A stretch of 64,000 nt of DNA, taken from positions 1,240,001 through 1,304,000 of the forward strand of contig NZ_CP098242.1 in the NCBI RefSeq assembly GCF_027118995.1. Reading direction: 5' to 3'. Below are positions 45,058-55,190 of the stretch, one piece after another (positions within the stretch are counted from its first letter, which is position 1; every line of letters starts with the position of its first letter). This stretch comes from Oxalobacter vibrioformis (lineage in GTDB: Bacteria > Pseudomonadota > Gammaproteobacteria > Burkholderiales > Burkholderiaceae_D). The notes under the pieces were generated by a model. That model did not search any database. It worked only from the letters and a program-made list of their open reading frames with translations, and had not been told where the DNA came from. The translations under genes were made by a program, and so were the position numbers.

Positions 45058-46403
45058 CAAAAGAAGATATGGTATTGATTCTTGGAGAGGTTGTTGTTGA
45101 CTTCACGCTTCCCAAGCGCGGAGAAGATGGCAAACTGCGCTTAGGTGGCATCGTTCATGCTGCACGAGGTCTTTGGGCGGCAGAGCAAGAATACTCGGTA
45201 GCAGCTTTTTGTCCTCAATATCTTTTAGAAGAAGCGAAACGTTACCTTACCGAACATGGGTGTAAAGAGTTTATTTGGCTAGGGAACATAATAGGCGCGC
45301 CAAATGTCATCGTCATTGGTGATCAGAAAGAGGTCTCTCACCAAGGCTATGAAGATTTACTGAGGGAGTGCAAGCAAGTTGTGCTATGCGAGCCACCCCC
45401 AAAGCTGGACTCTTACTCGAAAGCAGTTATCTTCCCAGGTAAGTTTGACATTGGCGCATTACTTAAAAGGTTTTCTTCTAATGCAAAATTTTCGTTTGAC
45501 GTTGCATATGATGTCAACGACCTTAGCGTACTCCATCCTTTTCTGGGGCGTATACAGGCGATCATTACCTCAACATCCTCTCCGCTATTCAATGAAATAG
45601 CAAAGACGAGCCTTAACGAGTTACTTGATGAGGTTAGAGCTCTTTCACCAGAAGTTTTCCTGCTGAAAGAGAATCGTGGAGGCAGTAGATTATTTGATCT
45701 GACGGGCGACAACATAGAAGAAATTCCTGCGGTTCTTGGCAAGACAGTCAATTCTGTCGGGGTGGGTGATGTCTATTCTGCCGTTATGGTTAGCATGTCC
45801 AAAAACGGTTGGATTGAAGCGGCATGGCGTGGTGCTCAAGCTGCGACGGTGTATTCACAAACCACGTATCCTGATGATATGAAAAGGGATTTGCTGCGAA
45901 ATTTTAATTTGTCAATTGATGAACTGCGAGGACTAGGAGGGACCGTTCTGCCTTGGCCTGACCGTCAGCAATTTTCCATATATCTAGCTGGTCCGGATTT
46001 CTCGTATATTGAAAAAAGGGAGCTTGATCAAGCCGTTGATAGCCTCAGGTATCATAACTTCAAAGTACGACGCCCGATTTTAGAAAATGGTGAGCTAGAA
46101 CGCCCAACAAGTAAGTTTGATCTATTCAGTGCATATGATAAAGACTATCAGCTATTAAAAGAGTGTGATGCTGTTTTTGCAATCCCGCTTGGGCGGGACC
46201 CTGGGACTTTGGTTGAAGTTGGTATGGCAATCGCACTAAACAAGCCCGTCATCACTTTTGACCCACGAAACGAGAACAATAACACCATGATCGTCGCTGG
46301 AAGCCATGTATATTCTACTTGCCTTGACGAGTGCCTTAATGGCACTTTCAATGTTTTGGCTAAATTGAGAACTGCATCAACATGGAAAAAGCCATTCTCC
46401 TAG
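45054..46403 (+). CDS. PfkB-type kinase fused to a nucleoside 2-deoxyribosyltransferase domain
   Basis: A 449-aa protein with two enzymatic domains. Residues 1-300 fold like a PfkB/ribokinase: LILGEVVVDFTLP at the start and the C-terminal signature VNSVGVGDVYSAV (232-244) with the catalytic Asp of GVGD (D239). Residues 307-435 are a nucleoside 2-deoxyribosyltransferase-like domain: SIYLAGPDFS (308-317), CDAVFAI (371-377) and DPGTLVEVGMA (382-392) with the putative catalytic Glu388. The combination could cleave or swap a nucleobase and phosphorylate the (deoxy)ribose. It overlaps the genes on both sides (4 and 22 bp), so stoichiometric expression is likely. Confidence 0.82.
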   Translation: MTKEDMVLILGEVVVDFTLPKRGEDGKLRLGGIVHAARGLWAAEQEYSVAAFCPQYLLEEAKRYLTEHGCKEFIWLGNIIGAPNVIVIGDQKEVSHQGYEDLLRECKQVVLCEPPPKLDSYSKAVIFPGKFDIGALLKRFSSNAKFSFDVAYDVNDLSVLHPFLGRIQAIITSTSSPLFNEIAKTSLNELLDEVRALSPEVFLLKENRGGSRLFDLTGDNIEEIPAVLGKTVNSVGVGDVYSAVMVSMSKNGWIEAAWRGAQAATVYSQTTYPDDMKRDLLRNFNLSIDELRGLGGTVLPWPDRQQFSIYLAGPDFSYIEKRELDQAVDSLRYHNFKVRRPILENGELERPTSKFDLFSAYDKDYQLLKECDAVFAIPLGRDPGTLVEVGMAIALNKPVITFDPRNENNNTMIVAGSHVYSTCLDECLNGTFNVLAKLRTASTWKKPFS

Positions 46404-47002
46404 CCTCTGGTGGACTGGACTCAACAACGGTTGCGTATCAACTCGCATCCGATGGTGTCGATGTCATCCCCATTTTTTTTGACTATGGGCAACATTGTGT
46501 AGAGACTGAGTGGGATCGTGTTAATGAAGTGTTACCCGCGAATATGCGGCGCCCGGAAAGATATAACATATCAGACATCTTCAAAGGCTCTCAGTCGCGC
46601 TTAATACGAGAGGCTGACCTCTGGAACGAGCGCGTTGAGGATGATGACCTATATATCCCTTACAGAACAATGTTGTTCTTCGCGGCGGCAGCGGCTCGCG
46701 CACAAACCATCGGGATTTTGAACGTTTACACTGGCTTTATCAACAGTAACCATGCCAAGGAAATTGACTGTACCATTGCATATATGAACAGTCTTGATGA
46801 ACTTACATTGAGCATTGGCCCGGTTCGTTTCTATTCGCCATTTCGATATTCGTCTAAGGCGGATGTTGCCCTCGCAGCAACCAAACTAGGGGTGCCTATT
46901 GGGCGAACCTATTCATGTCAGGCGTCTGGACGGTTTCCTTGCGGCGCATGTCCAAATTGTGTCGAACGCTTAAATGCTTTGAAAGAGGCGAGATTGGTAT
47001 AG
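46382..47002 (+). CDS. QueC-like PP-loop ATPase (7-cyano-7-deazaguanine synthase family)
   Basis: A 206-aa member of the QueC family, which in queuosine synthesis makes preQ0 from carboxy-deazaguanine using ATP and ammonia. It has the PP-loop SGGLDSTT (9-16), FFDYGQ (32-37) and YIPYRTMLF (91-99) in the substrate site, and the zinc cysteines C179, C187, C190, C193 (CQASGRFPCGACPNC region). No other queuosine gene (queD, queE, folE) is nearby. Placement in a mobile defence-like operon suggests a derived role, such as an amide-forming step on a partner protein. Confidence 0.88.
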   Translation: MEKAILLASGGLDSTTVAYQLASDGVDVIPIFFDYGQHCVETEWDRVNEVLPANMRRPERYNISDIFKGSQSRLIREADLWNERVEDDDLYIPYRTMLFFAAAAARAQTIGILNVYTGFINSNHAKEIDCTIAYMNSLDELTLSIGPVRFYSPFRYSSKADVALAATKLGVPIGRTYSCQASGRFPCGACPNCVERLNALKEARLV

Positions 47003-47020
47003 GCTAATATAGGAGAAAAA

Positions 47021-47665
47021 GTGTCGACAATTGAAATTGTACTTGCAGCTCGCCGTATTGCTGATCATGCAAAAGATGAGGGTGCACTTTTTGGGGAAAA
47101 AGTTCCCAGAGCTACATGCCAGCACTTGGGAGCGGTTCTTGCCGACTCCGTACTCCAAGCCGGGCTTAATTATGTAAATGTCGTGCGACCACGTATACAG
47201 GCTATTTTTCGAGATTTTCCAGAAATAAATACGGTTTCTGCTCTGCTTAAATTGATTCACGAACGAAGGACTAGCGAATTTCTAGGTTGGCGACATCATG
47301 AAAAAGTAACTCGCTTCGAAGCATTAGTTTTGTTTCTGAAGAAAAACGGCATTGAAGACGTTCAAGATTTGCGAGATGAACTAACAGACGAGCAGTTCTG
47401 TTTTGCAATTCAATTTATTAATGGAATCGGCCCTAAGACCGTTGATTACATGGCATGTCTTGTTGGCATTGATTCCATCGCGGTTGATCGGCATGTGCGT
47501 TCATTCGCGAAGAGTGCGGGGGTTCTGAGCAGCGACTACGATTTCTTGAGAAAATCGTTCTGCTGCGCCGCGGACCTACTCCAGCTACCAAGACGTGAAT
47601 TTGATGCATGGCTTTGGAGACGGGCCGCATTTGCAACAAAACATCAGCTTGCCTTAGGTTTTTAG
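47021..47665 (+). CDS. HhH-GPD DNA glycosylase/lyase (OGG/endonuclease III-like)
   Basis: A 214-aa protein. The helix-hairpin-helix NGIGPKTVDYM (134-144) includes K139, aligned with the Schiff-base lysine of bifunctional glycosylases, and AVDRHVRSF (154-162) supplies the catalytic Asp156. No C-terminal Fe-S cysteine cluster is seen, so it is nearer to OGG/AlkA than to endonuclease III. GTG start with a perfect AGGAG 5 nt upstream, 18 bp after the QueC-like gene. It could recognise a modified or deaza base made by the system, or attack phage DNA. Confidence 0.85.
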   Translation: MSTIEIVLAARRIADHAKDEGALFGEKVPRATCQHLGAVLADSVLQAGLNYVNVVRPRIQAIFRDFPEINTVSALLKLIHERRTSEFLGWRHHEKVTRFEALVLFLKKNGIEDVQDLRDELTDEQFCFAIQFINGIGPKTVDYMACLVGIDSIAVDRHVRSFAKSAGVLSSDYDFLRKSFCCAADLLQLPRREFDAWLWRRAAFATKHQLALGF

Positions 47666-47820
47666 CGCTCCCTCGCCCTCAATTCTCAAGATCGTCAAAA
47701 ATCACCCCCAAAGCGTAGCCGGCTTGACTGGCTCATTGCGTTAAGGACGTTGTTCATGGAGAGGGTTCTGTGTCGCCAATCAAGTGCTGGAGCGTGCGCC
47801 TGATTCAATCCGCATTGGAC

Positions 47821-47868
47821 ACGTCACCTGGCGCAGTTTATATTTAATATAACTGTGCCAGGTGACGT
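47821..47868. repeat. 48-bp near-perfect palindrome
   Basis: ACGTCACCTGGCGCAGTT and its near-complement AACTGTGCCAGGTGACGT flank an AT-only centre. One mismatch in 18 bp of stem. It lies between the cargo operon and the integrase 3' end, without a T run. A transcription barrier, a recombination or replication site, or an operator are all possible. Confidence 0.7.
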
Positions 47869-48487
47869 CATGGAAATGGTCAGCGGAGCAAATCCTTTGC
47901 CCTGACCTGAACAGACAAGAAAAAGTCTCTGCATGTTTATGCAGCATTCCCTCTTAGCGGAACAACCTTCCCGCTTTTCAACCCGTCAAGATAATCGGCC
48001 CATGATTGCATCATATGCTGACGCTCTTTGTAATGCCGGGCATCGTTATAGGCAGCCTCAATCGCATCAGTCTTCTTGTGCCCAAGCTGCACTTCCACCA
48101 GCCGGGGATTGAAGCCCAACTCATTCAGGCCAGTACTGACAACGCCGCGCAAGCCATGCCCGACCATAGGAAAACCCATGCGCTCGATGGCCTGGCTGAT
48201 TGCAGCTTCGCTCATCGGGCGGTAGGTGGCGCGTACACTCGGAAAAACATAATCCTCCTGCCCCTGTGCGGTGAAGGGCCGGATCTCTTCCAGAAGGGCA
48301 ATCGCCTGTTTGGGCAGGGGAATGATATGCGCCTCTTTGTCGGCCTTTTCCGGCTGCCGGTTCCACACTGCATTGTCCAGGTCAAAGTCCCTCCATACGG
48401 CGCGCCTGATACTGGCCTGTCTCATGCCGGTGTAGAGCATCATCCAGATAGCCGCACGTGTCAGGGGATAGCCGCTGTACTGCTCTA

Positions 48488-49380
48488 GATAGCGTCTACT
48501 TGAGTATGGTTAACGCATTCAACCAAAGGGCGATACAGCGCACCTGCACAGCGGCAGCAAATGTCGCGAGATTTTTTGCGTATCTTGTGGCAATACCCCG
48601 CCAGCGTTTGAGATAAAGAAAGACATTTTCCACCAGGTGACGCTTCTGATAAATCTGCCGATCGTAGCTTCTTTTCTCCTTGCGATTTCTTTTCGGGGGT
48701 ATGACCGGTATGATGTTGCGGGATTTTGCATGGTCAAGAATGGCGTTTGAATCATAACCCCGATCCGCCACCAGATGGCGAGGGGATATCCCATCCATTA
48801 ACCGTGAAGCCTGCGTACAATCTGCAACGGTACCCGATGTGACAAGACATCTGACCGGCATACCATTCGCATCCACGGCCAGATGTATTTTTGAGTTGAG
48901 CCCCCTTTTGTGCGCCCCATGCCCTGGTTGCCTCCTCTTGCCCCCGCCGCGTGCGGGTGAATCTTGATGTGACTTGCATCTATCAGAAGCCATTCAAAAT
49001 CAGGCTCATCTATCAGGATTTCCAGCAGGCGCTCCCATATGCCCTTGTCGCGCCAGCGGATGAAGCGCTGGTGAACGCTCCCCCATTTTCCGTACTCCGG
49101 CAAAAGATCACGCCAGGGGGCGCCTGTGCGTAATATCCAGAATACAGCATTAATGAAGGTGCGGTTATCTTTGGCTATCCTGCCCCATTGACCAGGCTGT
49201 CCTGGAAGGTGGGGCTCAAGTAAAGCCCAGGCCTGGTCGGATATGTCGTGGCGTCTGTACGCTGGTCTCATGGAATCTCCTGTTAAAGGGTGGTCTTCCT
49301 ATAATGATCATCGCTTCATAACATCTGCCATCTGGCAAACAGAGGGAGTTTTATCTCTTATATCTCATGTAGACACTATC
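48488..49380 (-). mobile_element. IS5-family insertion sequence (IS427-like), 893 bp
   Basis: Inverted ends GATAGCGTCTACTTGAG and GATAGTGTCTACATGAG (two mismatches in 17) are flanked by TA on each side (48486-48487 and 49381-49382), within a wider shared CTAG. Two overlapping transposase frames fill the interior. Inserted in the integrase gene. No second copy in the window. Confidence 0.92.
48496..49271 (-). CDS. IS5-family transposase, two frames joined by -1 frameshifting
   Basis: The upstream frame (49271-48798) begins MRPAYRRHDISDQAWALLEPHL and carries the first catalytic Asp (LLIDASHIKIH). The downstream frame ends at 48496 and carries LVADRGYDS (second Asp) and Y-x2-R-x3-E-x6-K (YQKRHLVENVFLYLK), the DDE signature. 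The two join at ACAAAAGGGGGCTC, where a -1 slip links GMGRTK to RGLNSKIHL; this is the usual expression mode for this group. The fused product is about 258 aa. The downstream-frame extension above 48900 is an artefact of the open frame. Confidence 0.88.
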
Positions 49381-50291
49381 TAGGGCATTGATGAACTTGC
49401 CAAGGTCATGAAACCTGATCCGGGCCATGTGCTTCGTGTCGTGTGCCGGCAGGTGCTTGATGATGACTCGGCAGGGGTTCAGCGTGAAGTTGATGTCTTC
49501 AACATGGCGGTAGTCATATACCTCTGCCGACCACTGGCATAGCTGTCTTGCCATGTACGTCATCCTGCGGCCATGGTTGGTCTTGTCGGCCACGCCGCGA
49601 AAGAGAGCCATCAGTTCCTTGCCCTCAATCTCCGGCAGGCTCTTGTGGCCTATCTCCGGAAAGACGTGTATTTCAAACTGACGAAGCATACGGTTGCGGG
49701 TATCTTCCGTAGTCTTGCCCTCTTTGCTGGCATGGAGACGCCGGGCGATTTGCTCAAAGGTGTTGCCGGCCTCCCTGACCAGTTCCCTGTCAGCGGCAAT
49801 CCTGTCGGCTTTCTGCTGCCTTGCCTGCTCTACGGGGTCAATGCCGTCCCGGACCAGTGCCTGGACCTTCCTGCGCTCTTCTCTGGCTTGTGCGAGTGAT
49901 ACCTTGGGATAGGGGCCAAAGGCCAGGAGTTTTCTCTTGCCGTTCACGCGGCACTGCATGCGCCAGTATTTCTTGCCTGCCGGTGTCACCATGAGGTACA
50001 TGCCCTCACCGTCAAAGTGATTGCCTGGGGGTGCGTTATCGCAGAACTTGGGCTTCAGTTTGTTGGTTGCCATGGGGCCATCCACTCATGCGGAATTGTC
50101 TATACGAAAACGGGCATTTTTTATGTGAAAAACAACCCGGATTTTTTGCAGTCGAGTTCGATTCTGTTTTCACAAAAACTCACATCCGCCCTGGTAAACG
50201 ATGTGAGAGGAATCGAAATATAGACTCAGATATAGTCAAAAGTATAGACAATTTTCGTGGATATAGGCAATCTTTATCGGACGCCCTCGGA

Positions 50292-50326
50292 CAAAAACCC
50301 CGCTGAAACGTAGAATTTTAGCGGGG
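50292..50326 (-). terminator. Terminator downstream of tRNA-Thr supplied by the island
   Basis: CCCCGCT and AGCGGGG arms around a 15-nt loop, followed by a T run on the minus strand. It lies 37 bp beyond the tRNA 3' end and replaces the host terminator left at 34083-34112. Confidence 0.75.
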
Positions 50327-50362
50327 CCTCTGGATTTCACCGGATGTTGCCGGATGATATTC

Positions 50363-50438
<76 letters not shown>

Positions 50439-50535
50439 GAAAGGATGAATTGTAGCAAAAAAAGAAGCGGTTCTGTCACAGTTATCGGGGTACGCACCTG
50501 TATAATGCGGCAAACCAAACCTTTCAGGATTGAAA

Positions 50536-51270
50536 ATGAACTTTTTGACGACCAAAATCAAATGCCTGGCGCTTTCAGCCGGCCTTTTCAGCATCCTCTT
50601 TTGTGCGGTAAATGCGTCGGCGCAGGAAAGCCTCATCAAGAAGCGCATTCAGGAACGCGTTGTACAGGGAGAAAACATCACCTCCATCAAAAAAACACCT
50701 TTCTCCGGCCTGTATGAAGTCCAGGTCGGCAACAAGATCGTCTATACCGACAGCAAGGCTCGCTATCTTTTTATCGGCCGCATCATCGATATCGAAACCC
50801 GCCAGGATTATACCCAGGACCGGATAGAGGAAGTCAGCAAGATACGCTTTTCCGATCTGCCGCTTGAAAAAGCCATTAAAAAGGTCAATGGCAAAGGTGA
50901 ACGGGTTATCGCCGTATTCTCGGACCCGAACTGCGGCTACTGCAAACGCCTGGAAAGCATGTTAAAAGGGGTGGATAATTTGACGGTCTATGTCTTCCCG
51001 CTGAATATTCTTTCCGAAAAATCGCGCACCATCTCCAGAAATGTCTGGTGCTCGACCAACCGGACCGCAGCATGGAATGCGTGGATGATCGATGGAACGC
51101 CACCGGATGAAGCGTCAAGCAATTGCGTTTATTCCGATGAAGAGATTCTTCTGTTGGCGCGACAATATGAAATAACCGGGACACCGGTTATCTTCTTCAA
51201 GGATGGCTCACGGATCACTGGCATGCCATCTGCCGAGGATTTTACTGACGCACTTTCCGCGATCAGATAA
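50536..51270 (+). CDS. dsbC: Periplasmic protein disulfide isomerase DsbC
   Basis: A 244-aa DsbC. A signal peptide (residues 1-30, ending VNASA) leads to the N-terminal dimerisation domain and a thioredoxin domain with the active site CGYC in FSDPNCGYCKRLE (about residue 133) and the cis-Pro segment ITGTPVIFF. A second Cys pair (WCSTN/SNCVYS) is typical of DsbC. The start ATG 50536 follows CAGGA; a TTG two codons earlier is less likely. It corrects wrong disulfides with electrons from DsbD. Confidence 0.94.
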   Translation: MNFLTTKIKCLALSAGLFSILFCAVNASAQESLIKKRIQERVVQGENITSIKKTPFSGLYEVQVGNKIVYTDSKARYLFIGRIIDIETRQDYTQDRIEEVSKIRFSDLPLEKAIKKVNGKGERVIAVFSDPNCGYCKRLESMLKGVDNLTVYVFPLNILSEKSRTISRNVWCSTNRTAAWNAWMIDGTPPDEASSNCVYSDEEILLLARQYEITGTPVIFFKDGSRITGMPSAEDFTDALSAIR

Positions 51271-51404
51271 ATCGTTTTTTATGAAAAAATGCATCAGGCA
51301 GGCCTCATGCCTGTCTTACGCGCAATTGCAGTATAATTTTCAACCTAAACCCCAGAAAAACCGGATGGCCTGGCGATGGCCATTCGCCTTTATTAAGCCA
51401 GAAC

Positions 51405-54400
51405 ATGATCTCATCAGTTGAAGCACAACTTCGTGAAATCCTTTCAAAAAGAATCCTGATTCTGGATGGTGCCATGGGCACCATGATCCAGCGATATGGC
51501 CTGACAGAAGAAGATTACCGCGGTGGCGCGGGCGGACGCTTTGCCGATTTTTCCGCACCGCCCTCTGCCGGAACCCGGGAGCTTTTTGTCAAAGGAAACA
51601 ATGAGCTGCTTTCACTGACCCAGCCGCACATCATCAGGGCCATCCATGAAGAATACCTGGCGGCAGGCGCGGATGTCATTGAAACCAATACGTTCGGTGC
51701 AACTTCTGTTGCCCAGGACGACTATCATATGGCGCATCTCGCTTATGAGATGAATGTTGAATCCGCAAAAATCGCACGTGAAGCCTGCGAAAAATTTTCC
51801 ACGCCGGAAAATCCCCGTTTCGCGGCCGGCTCCATCGGGCCAACGCCAAAGACCGCATCTATTTCACCTGATGTTAATGATCCGGGCGCACGCAACATCG
51901 ATTTTGACCAGTTGGTAGCAGCCTACACCGAGCAGGTCCGGGGACTGGTCGAGGGCGGCGTGGATCTGCTGCTCGTTGAAACCGTGTTTGATACCCTTAA
52001 CTGCAAGGCAGCGCTTTTTGCCATCAACACCTACTTTGAGGAAAATGGCGGCAAACTGCCGATCATGATTTCCGGGACGGTAACCGATGCCTCGGGACGC
52101 ATTCTTTCCGGCCAGACCGTCACCGCTTTCTGGTATTCGGTTCGTCATGCCAAACCGCTGACCATCGGATTGAACTGTGCGCTTGGTGCGGCATTGATGC
52201 GTCCGTATGTGGAAGAAATTTCCCGGATTGCCGATGCCTACACCTGCATTTATCCGAATGCCGGCCTGCCAAATCCGATGAGTGAAACCGGATTTGACGA
52301 ACTGCCGGCCGATACCTCGGCGCTTCTGAAAGAATTTGCCGGCAGTGGGCTGGTCAATATTGTTGGTGGCTGCTGTGGCACAACACCCGACCATATCCAG
52401 GCCATTGCACAGGCGGTTCGCGATTTTCCGCCCCGAGCGATGCCGGATGTCCCGCCAGCGATGCGTCTTTCCGGACTGGAACCCTTTGTCATCGATGATG
52501 ATTCGCTTTTCGTCAATGTGGGGGAGCGCACCAATGTCACCGGTTCGAAGGCCTTTTCACGCCTGATACAGAACGCCGATTACGCCCAGGCGCTCACGGT
52601 TGCCCGCCAGCAGGTGGAAAACGGGGCCCAGGTCATCGATATCAATATGGATGAAGCCATGCTGGATTCGGTGGCTGAAATGAAACGCTTCTTGAACCTT
52701 ATTGCGTCAGAGCCGGATATTGCCCGTATCCCTGTTATGCTGGACTCTTCCCGCTGGGAGGTGATTGAAGCCGGCCTGAAATGCCTGCAGGGCAAAGCCA
52801 TTGTCAATTCGATCTCGCTGAAAGAAGGCGAAGCCGAATTTCTCCGGCAGGCCCGGCTGTGTCGCCGGTACGGTGCCGCAGCCATTATCATGGCCTTTGA
52901 TGAACAGGGCCAGGCGGATACGTTTGAACGAAAAATCGACATCTGCCAGCGAGCCTATCACCTGCTGGTCACGCAGGTTGATTTTCCGCCTGAAGACATT
53001 ATTTTTGACCCGAATATTTTTGCTGTTGCAACCGGCATAGAGGATCACAACAACTATGCGGTGGATTTCATCGAGGCAACCCGGTGGATTCGCAACAATC
53101 TGCCCGGTGCAAAGATCAGTGGCGGTGTCTCCAACGTCAGCTTCAGCCTGCGCGGCAATGATGCCGCCCGTGAAGCCATTCACACGGTCTTTCTTTACCA
53201 TGCCATTTCTGCCGGCATGACCATGGGCATCGTCAATGCCGGCATGATTGGCGTCTATGACGAAATACCGGAAGACTTGCGCGAACGCGTGGAAGATGTC
53301 GTGCTTAATCGCCGCCCGGATGCGACAGAGCGCTTGATCGAGGTTGCCAACCAGTTCCGTGCCGGTGCAAAAAAAGAAGAAAGCAACCTCGAATGGCGAA
53401 ATGATCCTGTCCACAAACGCCTGGCACATGCCATGATACATGGACAGACAGGCTGGATCACCGAAGATACTGATGAAGTGTTACAGGAAATCCTGCAAAA
53501 GGGCGGACAACCGATCCAGGTCATCGAAGGCCCGCTGATGGATGGCATGAATGCCGTTGGTGACCTCTTCGGGCAGGGAAAAATGTTTTTGCCCCAGGTA
53601 GTGAAATCTGCCCGTGTCATGAAAGAAGCGGTCGCCCATCTGGTTCCCTACATCGAAGAAGAAAAACAACGTTCAGGGGACACGGCCTCGAAAGGCAAAA
53701 TCCTCATTGCAACGGTAAAAGGCGATGTGCATGACATCGGCAAGAATATTGTTGCCGTGGTCCTCCAGTGCAATAATTTTGAAGTGGAAAACATGGGTGT
53801 CATGGTTCCCTGCGCAGAAATCCTGGCCAAGGCAAAAGAAGTGCAGGCTGATATTATCGGTCTTTCCGGCCTGATTACACCGTCACTGGATGAAATGGCC
53901 TATGTCGCCAGCGAAATGCAGCGGGACGAGTATTTCCGCTCACGAAAGATACCGCTTCTGATTGGCGGTGCAACGACCAGCCGGGTGCATACCGCTGTCA
54001 AAATTGCGCTTAATTATGATGGACCGGTTATTTATGTACCGGATGCCTCCCGTACCGTTACCGTTGCCCAGGCACTTTTAGGCGCGGAAACCCGGGGAAC
54101 ATATCTCGAGGAACTCAAGGCTGACTATGACCGGGTCAGACGCCTTCATGCCGAGAAAAAACCGCTTGATCTGATCCCGCTTGAAGCGGCACGAAAAAAC
54201 AAGGCGCGGCCTTCCTTTATGGGGGACCATACTCCTGTCCGCCCTCGTTACATTGGTCAGCGGCTCCTGAAAAATGTTGACCTGGCTACCATTGCCCAAT
54301 ACATCGACTGGGGCCCCTTCTTCCATGTCTGGGACCTGCACGGCGGTTATCCGGCGATCCTGAGTGATCCGGTTCATGGCGAAACCGCCGGCAAGGTTTT

Positions 54401-55154
54401 TTCAGACGCACAGGACATGCTGAAAAAGCTGATTGAAGGCCAATGGCTGACAGCGCATGCCTCCCTTGCCCTTATGCCGGCAAACAGCATAAACGATGAT
54501 GACATCGCGGTGTATACGGATGACTCACGCACCGAAGTGGCTTTCACCTGGTATGGTGTCCGTCAACAGACAGAACGTCCCGTGGTTGATGGTGTTAAAC
54601 GCCCCAACCAGTGCATGGCCGATTTCATTGCACCGAAAGAAAGCGGCATTGCCGACTATATTGGCCTGTTTGCCATTACAACAGGCCTTGGCATAGAAAA
54701 GCAGCTGGAACGCTTTGACAAGGCCCTTGATGACTACAGTAACATCATGTTGAAGGCGCTGGCAGACCGGCTGGTTGAGGCGCTATCCGAATACCTGCAT
54801 GAACTGGTCCGCAAGGATCTGTGGGGTTATGCACCAAATGAACAGCGTTCCCCCGAAGAATTGCGGCGCGAAGCCTACCAGGGAATTCGCCCGGCACCGG
54901 GATACCCGGCCTGTCCGGAACATACGGTCAAAACCGATATTTTCCGCATACTGAAATGTGAGCAGATCGGCATGACACTGACCGAATCCTGGGCCATGCT
55001 ACCTGCGTCATCGATTTCGGGTTTTTACCTTGCCCACCCAGATGCGCATTATTTCAGTGTCGGGCGGATAGACAGCGATCAGGCGATCGATATGGCCGAA
55101 CGGCGCCGGATTGGCATTGAGGACGTTGCATCCATGCTCTCCCCGATTCTTTGA
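51405..55154 (+). CDS. metH: Cobalamin-dependent methionine synthase
   Basis: A 1249-aa MetH with all modules: homocysteine domain (1-330) with zinc cysteines in GLNCALGA and GGCCGTTP; pterin-binding domain (about 355-620, [12 protein letters not shown]); cobalamin cap and B12 domain with GDVHDIGKN (the His that ligates cobalt) near residue 770; C-terminal SAM-dependent reactivation domain with [12 protein letters not shown]. The length is near E. coli MetH. No cobalamin riboswitch is visible upstream. It needs imported or made B12; no B12 genes are in the window. Confidence 0.97.
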   Translation: MISSVEAQLREILSKRILILDGAMGTMIQRYGLTEEDYRGGAGGRFADFSAPPSAGTRELFVKGNNELLSLTQPHIIRAIHEEYLAAGADVIETNTFGATSVAQDDYHMAHLAYEMNVESAKIAREACEKFSTPENPRFAAGSIGPTPKTASISPDVNDPGARNIDFDQLVAAYTEQVRGLVEGGVDLLLVETVFDTLNCKAALFAINTYFEENGGKLPIMISGTVTDASGRILSGQTVTAFWYSVRHAKPLTIGLNCALGAALMRPYVEEISRIADAYTCIYPNAGLPNPMSETGFDELPADTSALLKEFAGSGLVNIVGGCCGTTPDHIQAIAQAVRDFPPRAMPDVPPAMRLSGLEPFVIDDDSLFVNVGERTNVTGSKAFSRLIQNADYAQALTVARQQVENGAQVIDINMDEAMLDSVAEMKRFLNLIASEPDIARIPVMLDSSRWEVIEAGLKCLQGKAIVNSISLKEGEAEFLRQARLCRRYGAAAIIMAFDEQGQADTFERKIDICQRAYHLLVTQVDFPPEDIIFDPNIFAVATGIEDHNNYAVDFIEATRWIRNNLPGAKISGGVSNVSFSLRGNDAAREAIHTVFLYHAISAGMTMGIVNAGMIGVYDEIPEDLRERVEDVVLNRRPDATERLIEVANQFRAGAKKEESNLEWRNDPVHKRLAHAMIHGQTGWITEDTDEVLQEILQKGGQPIQVIEGPLMDGMNAVGDLFGQGKMFLPQVVKSARVMKEAVAHLVPYIEEEKQRSGDTASKGKILIATVKGDVHDIGKNIVAVVLQCNNFEVENMGVMVPCAEILAKAKEVQADIIGLSGLITPSLDEMAYVASEMQRDEYFRSRKIPLLIGGATTSRVHTAVKIALNYDGPVIYVPDASRTVTVAQALLGAETRGTYLEELKADYDRVRRLHAEKKPLDLIPLEAARKNKARPSFMGDHTPVRPRYIGQRLLKNVDLATIAQYIDWGPFFHVWDLHGGYPAILSDPVHGETAGKVFSDAQDMLKKLIEGQWLTAHASLALMPANSINDDDIAVYTDDSRTEVAFTWYGVRQQTERPVVDGVKRPNQCMADFIAPKESGIADYIGLFAITTGLGIEKQLERFDKALDDYSNIMLKALADRLVEALSEYLHELVRKDLWGYAPNEQRSPEELRREAYQGIRPAPGYPACPEHTVKTDIFRILKCEQIGMTLTESWAMLPASSISGFYLAHPDAHYFSVGRIDSDQAIDMAERRRIGIEDVASMLSPIL

Positions 55155-55190
55155 TCAGGCCTTTCACGTCTGATCCTGTTCAATTCAACG

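Larger units (their letters stand above)
47937..50073 (-). pseudogene. P4-type tyrosine integrase, split by an IS element
   Basis: The 5' part (50073 down to 49383) has the DUF4102 arm-binding domain (MATNKLKPKFCDNAPPGNHFDG start) and core-binding domain; the 3' part (48485 down to 47937) has the catalytic Arg (YTGMRQAS), GHGLRGVVST (His-x-x-Arg), LGHKKTDAIEAAYND (final His and Tyr). Removing 48488-49380 plus one TA copy gives an uninterrupted reading through KFINALEQYSGYPLTRAAIW, proving a single original gene of about 414 aa. Inactive as it stands. It sits 290 bp from tRNA-Thr, as usual for this integrase type. Confidence 0.93.

Noticed and set aside
46382-47002. Housekeeping queuosine gene queC
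   Set aside because: The family match is real, but placement in a mobile operon without queD, queE or folE and overlapping a PfkB-NDT fusion makes a housekeeping role unlikely.
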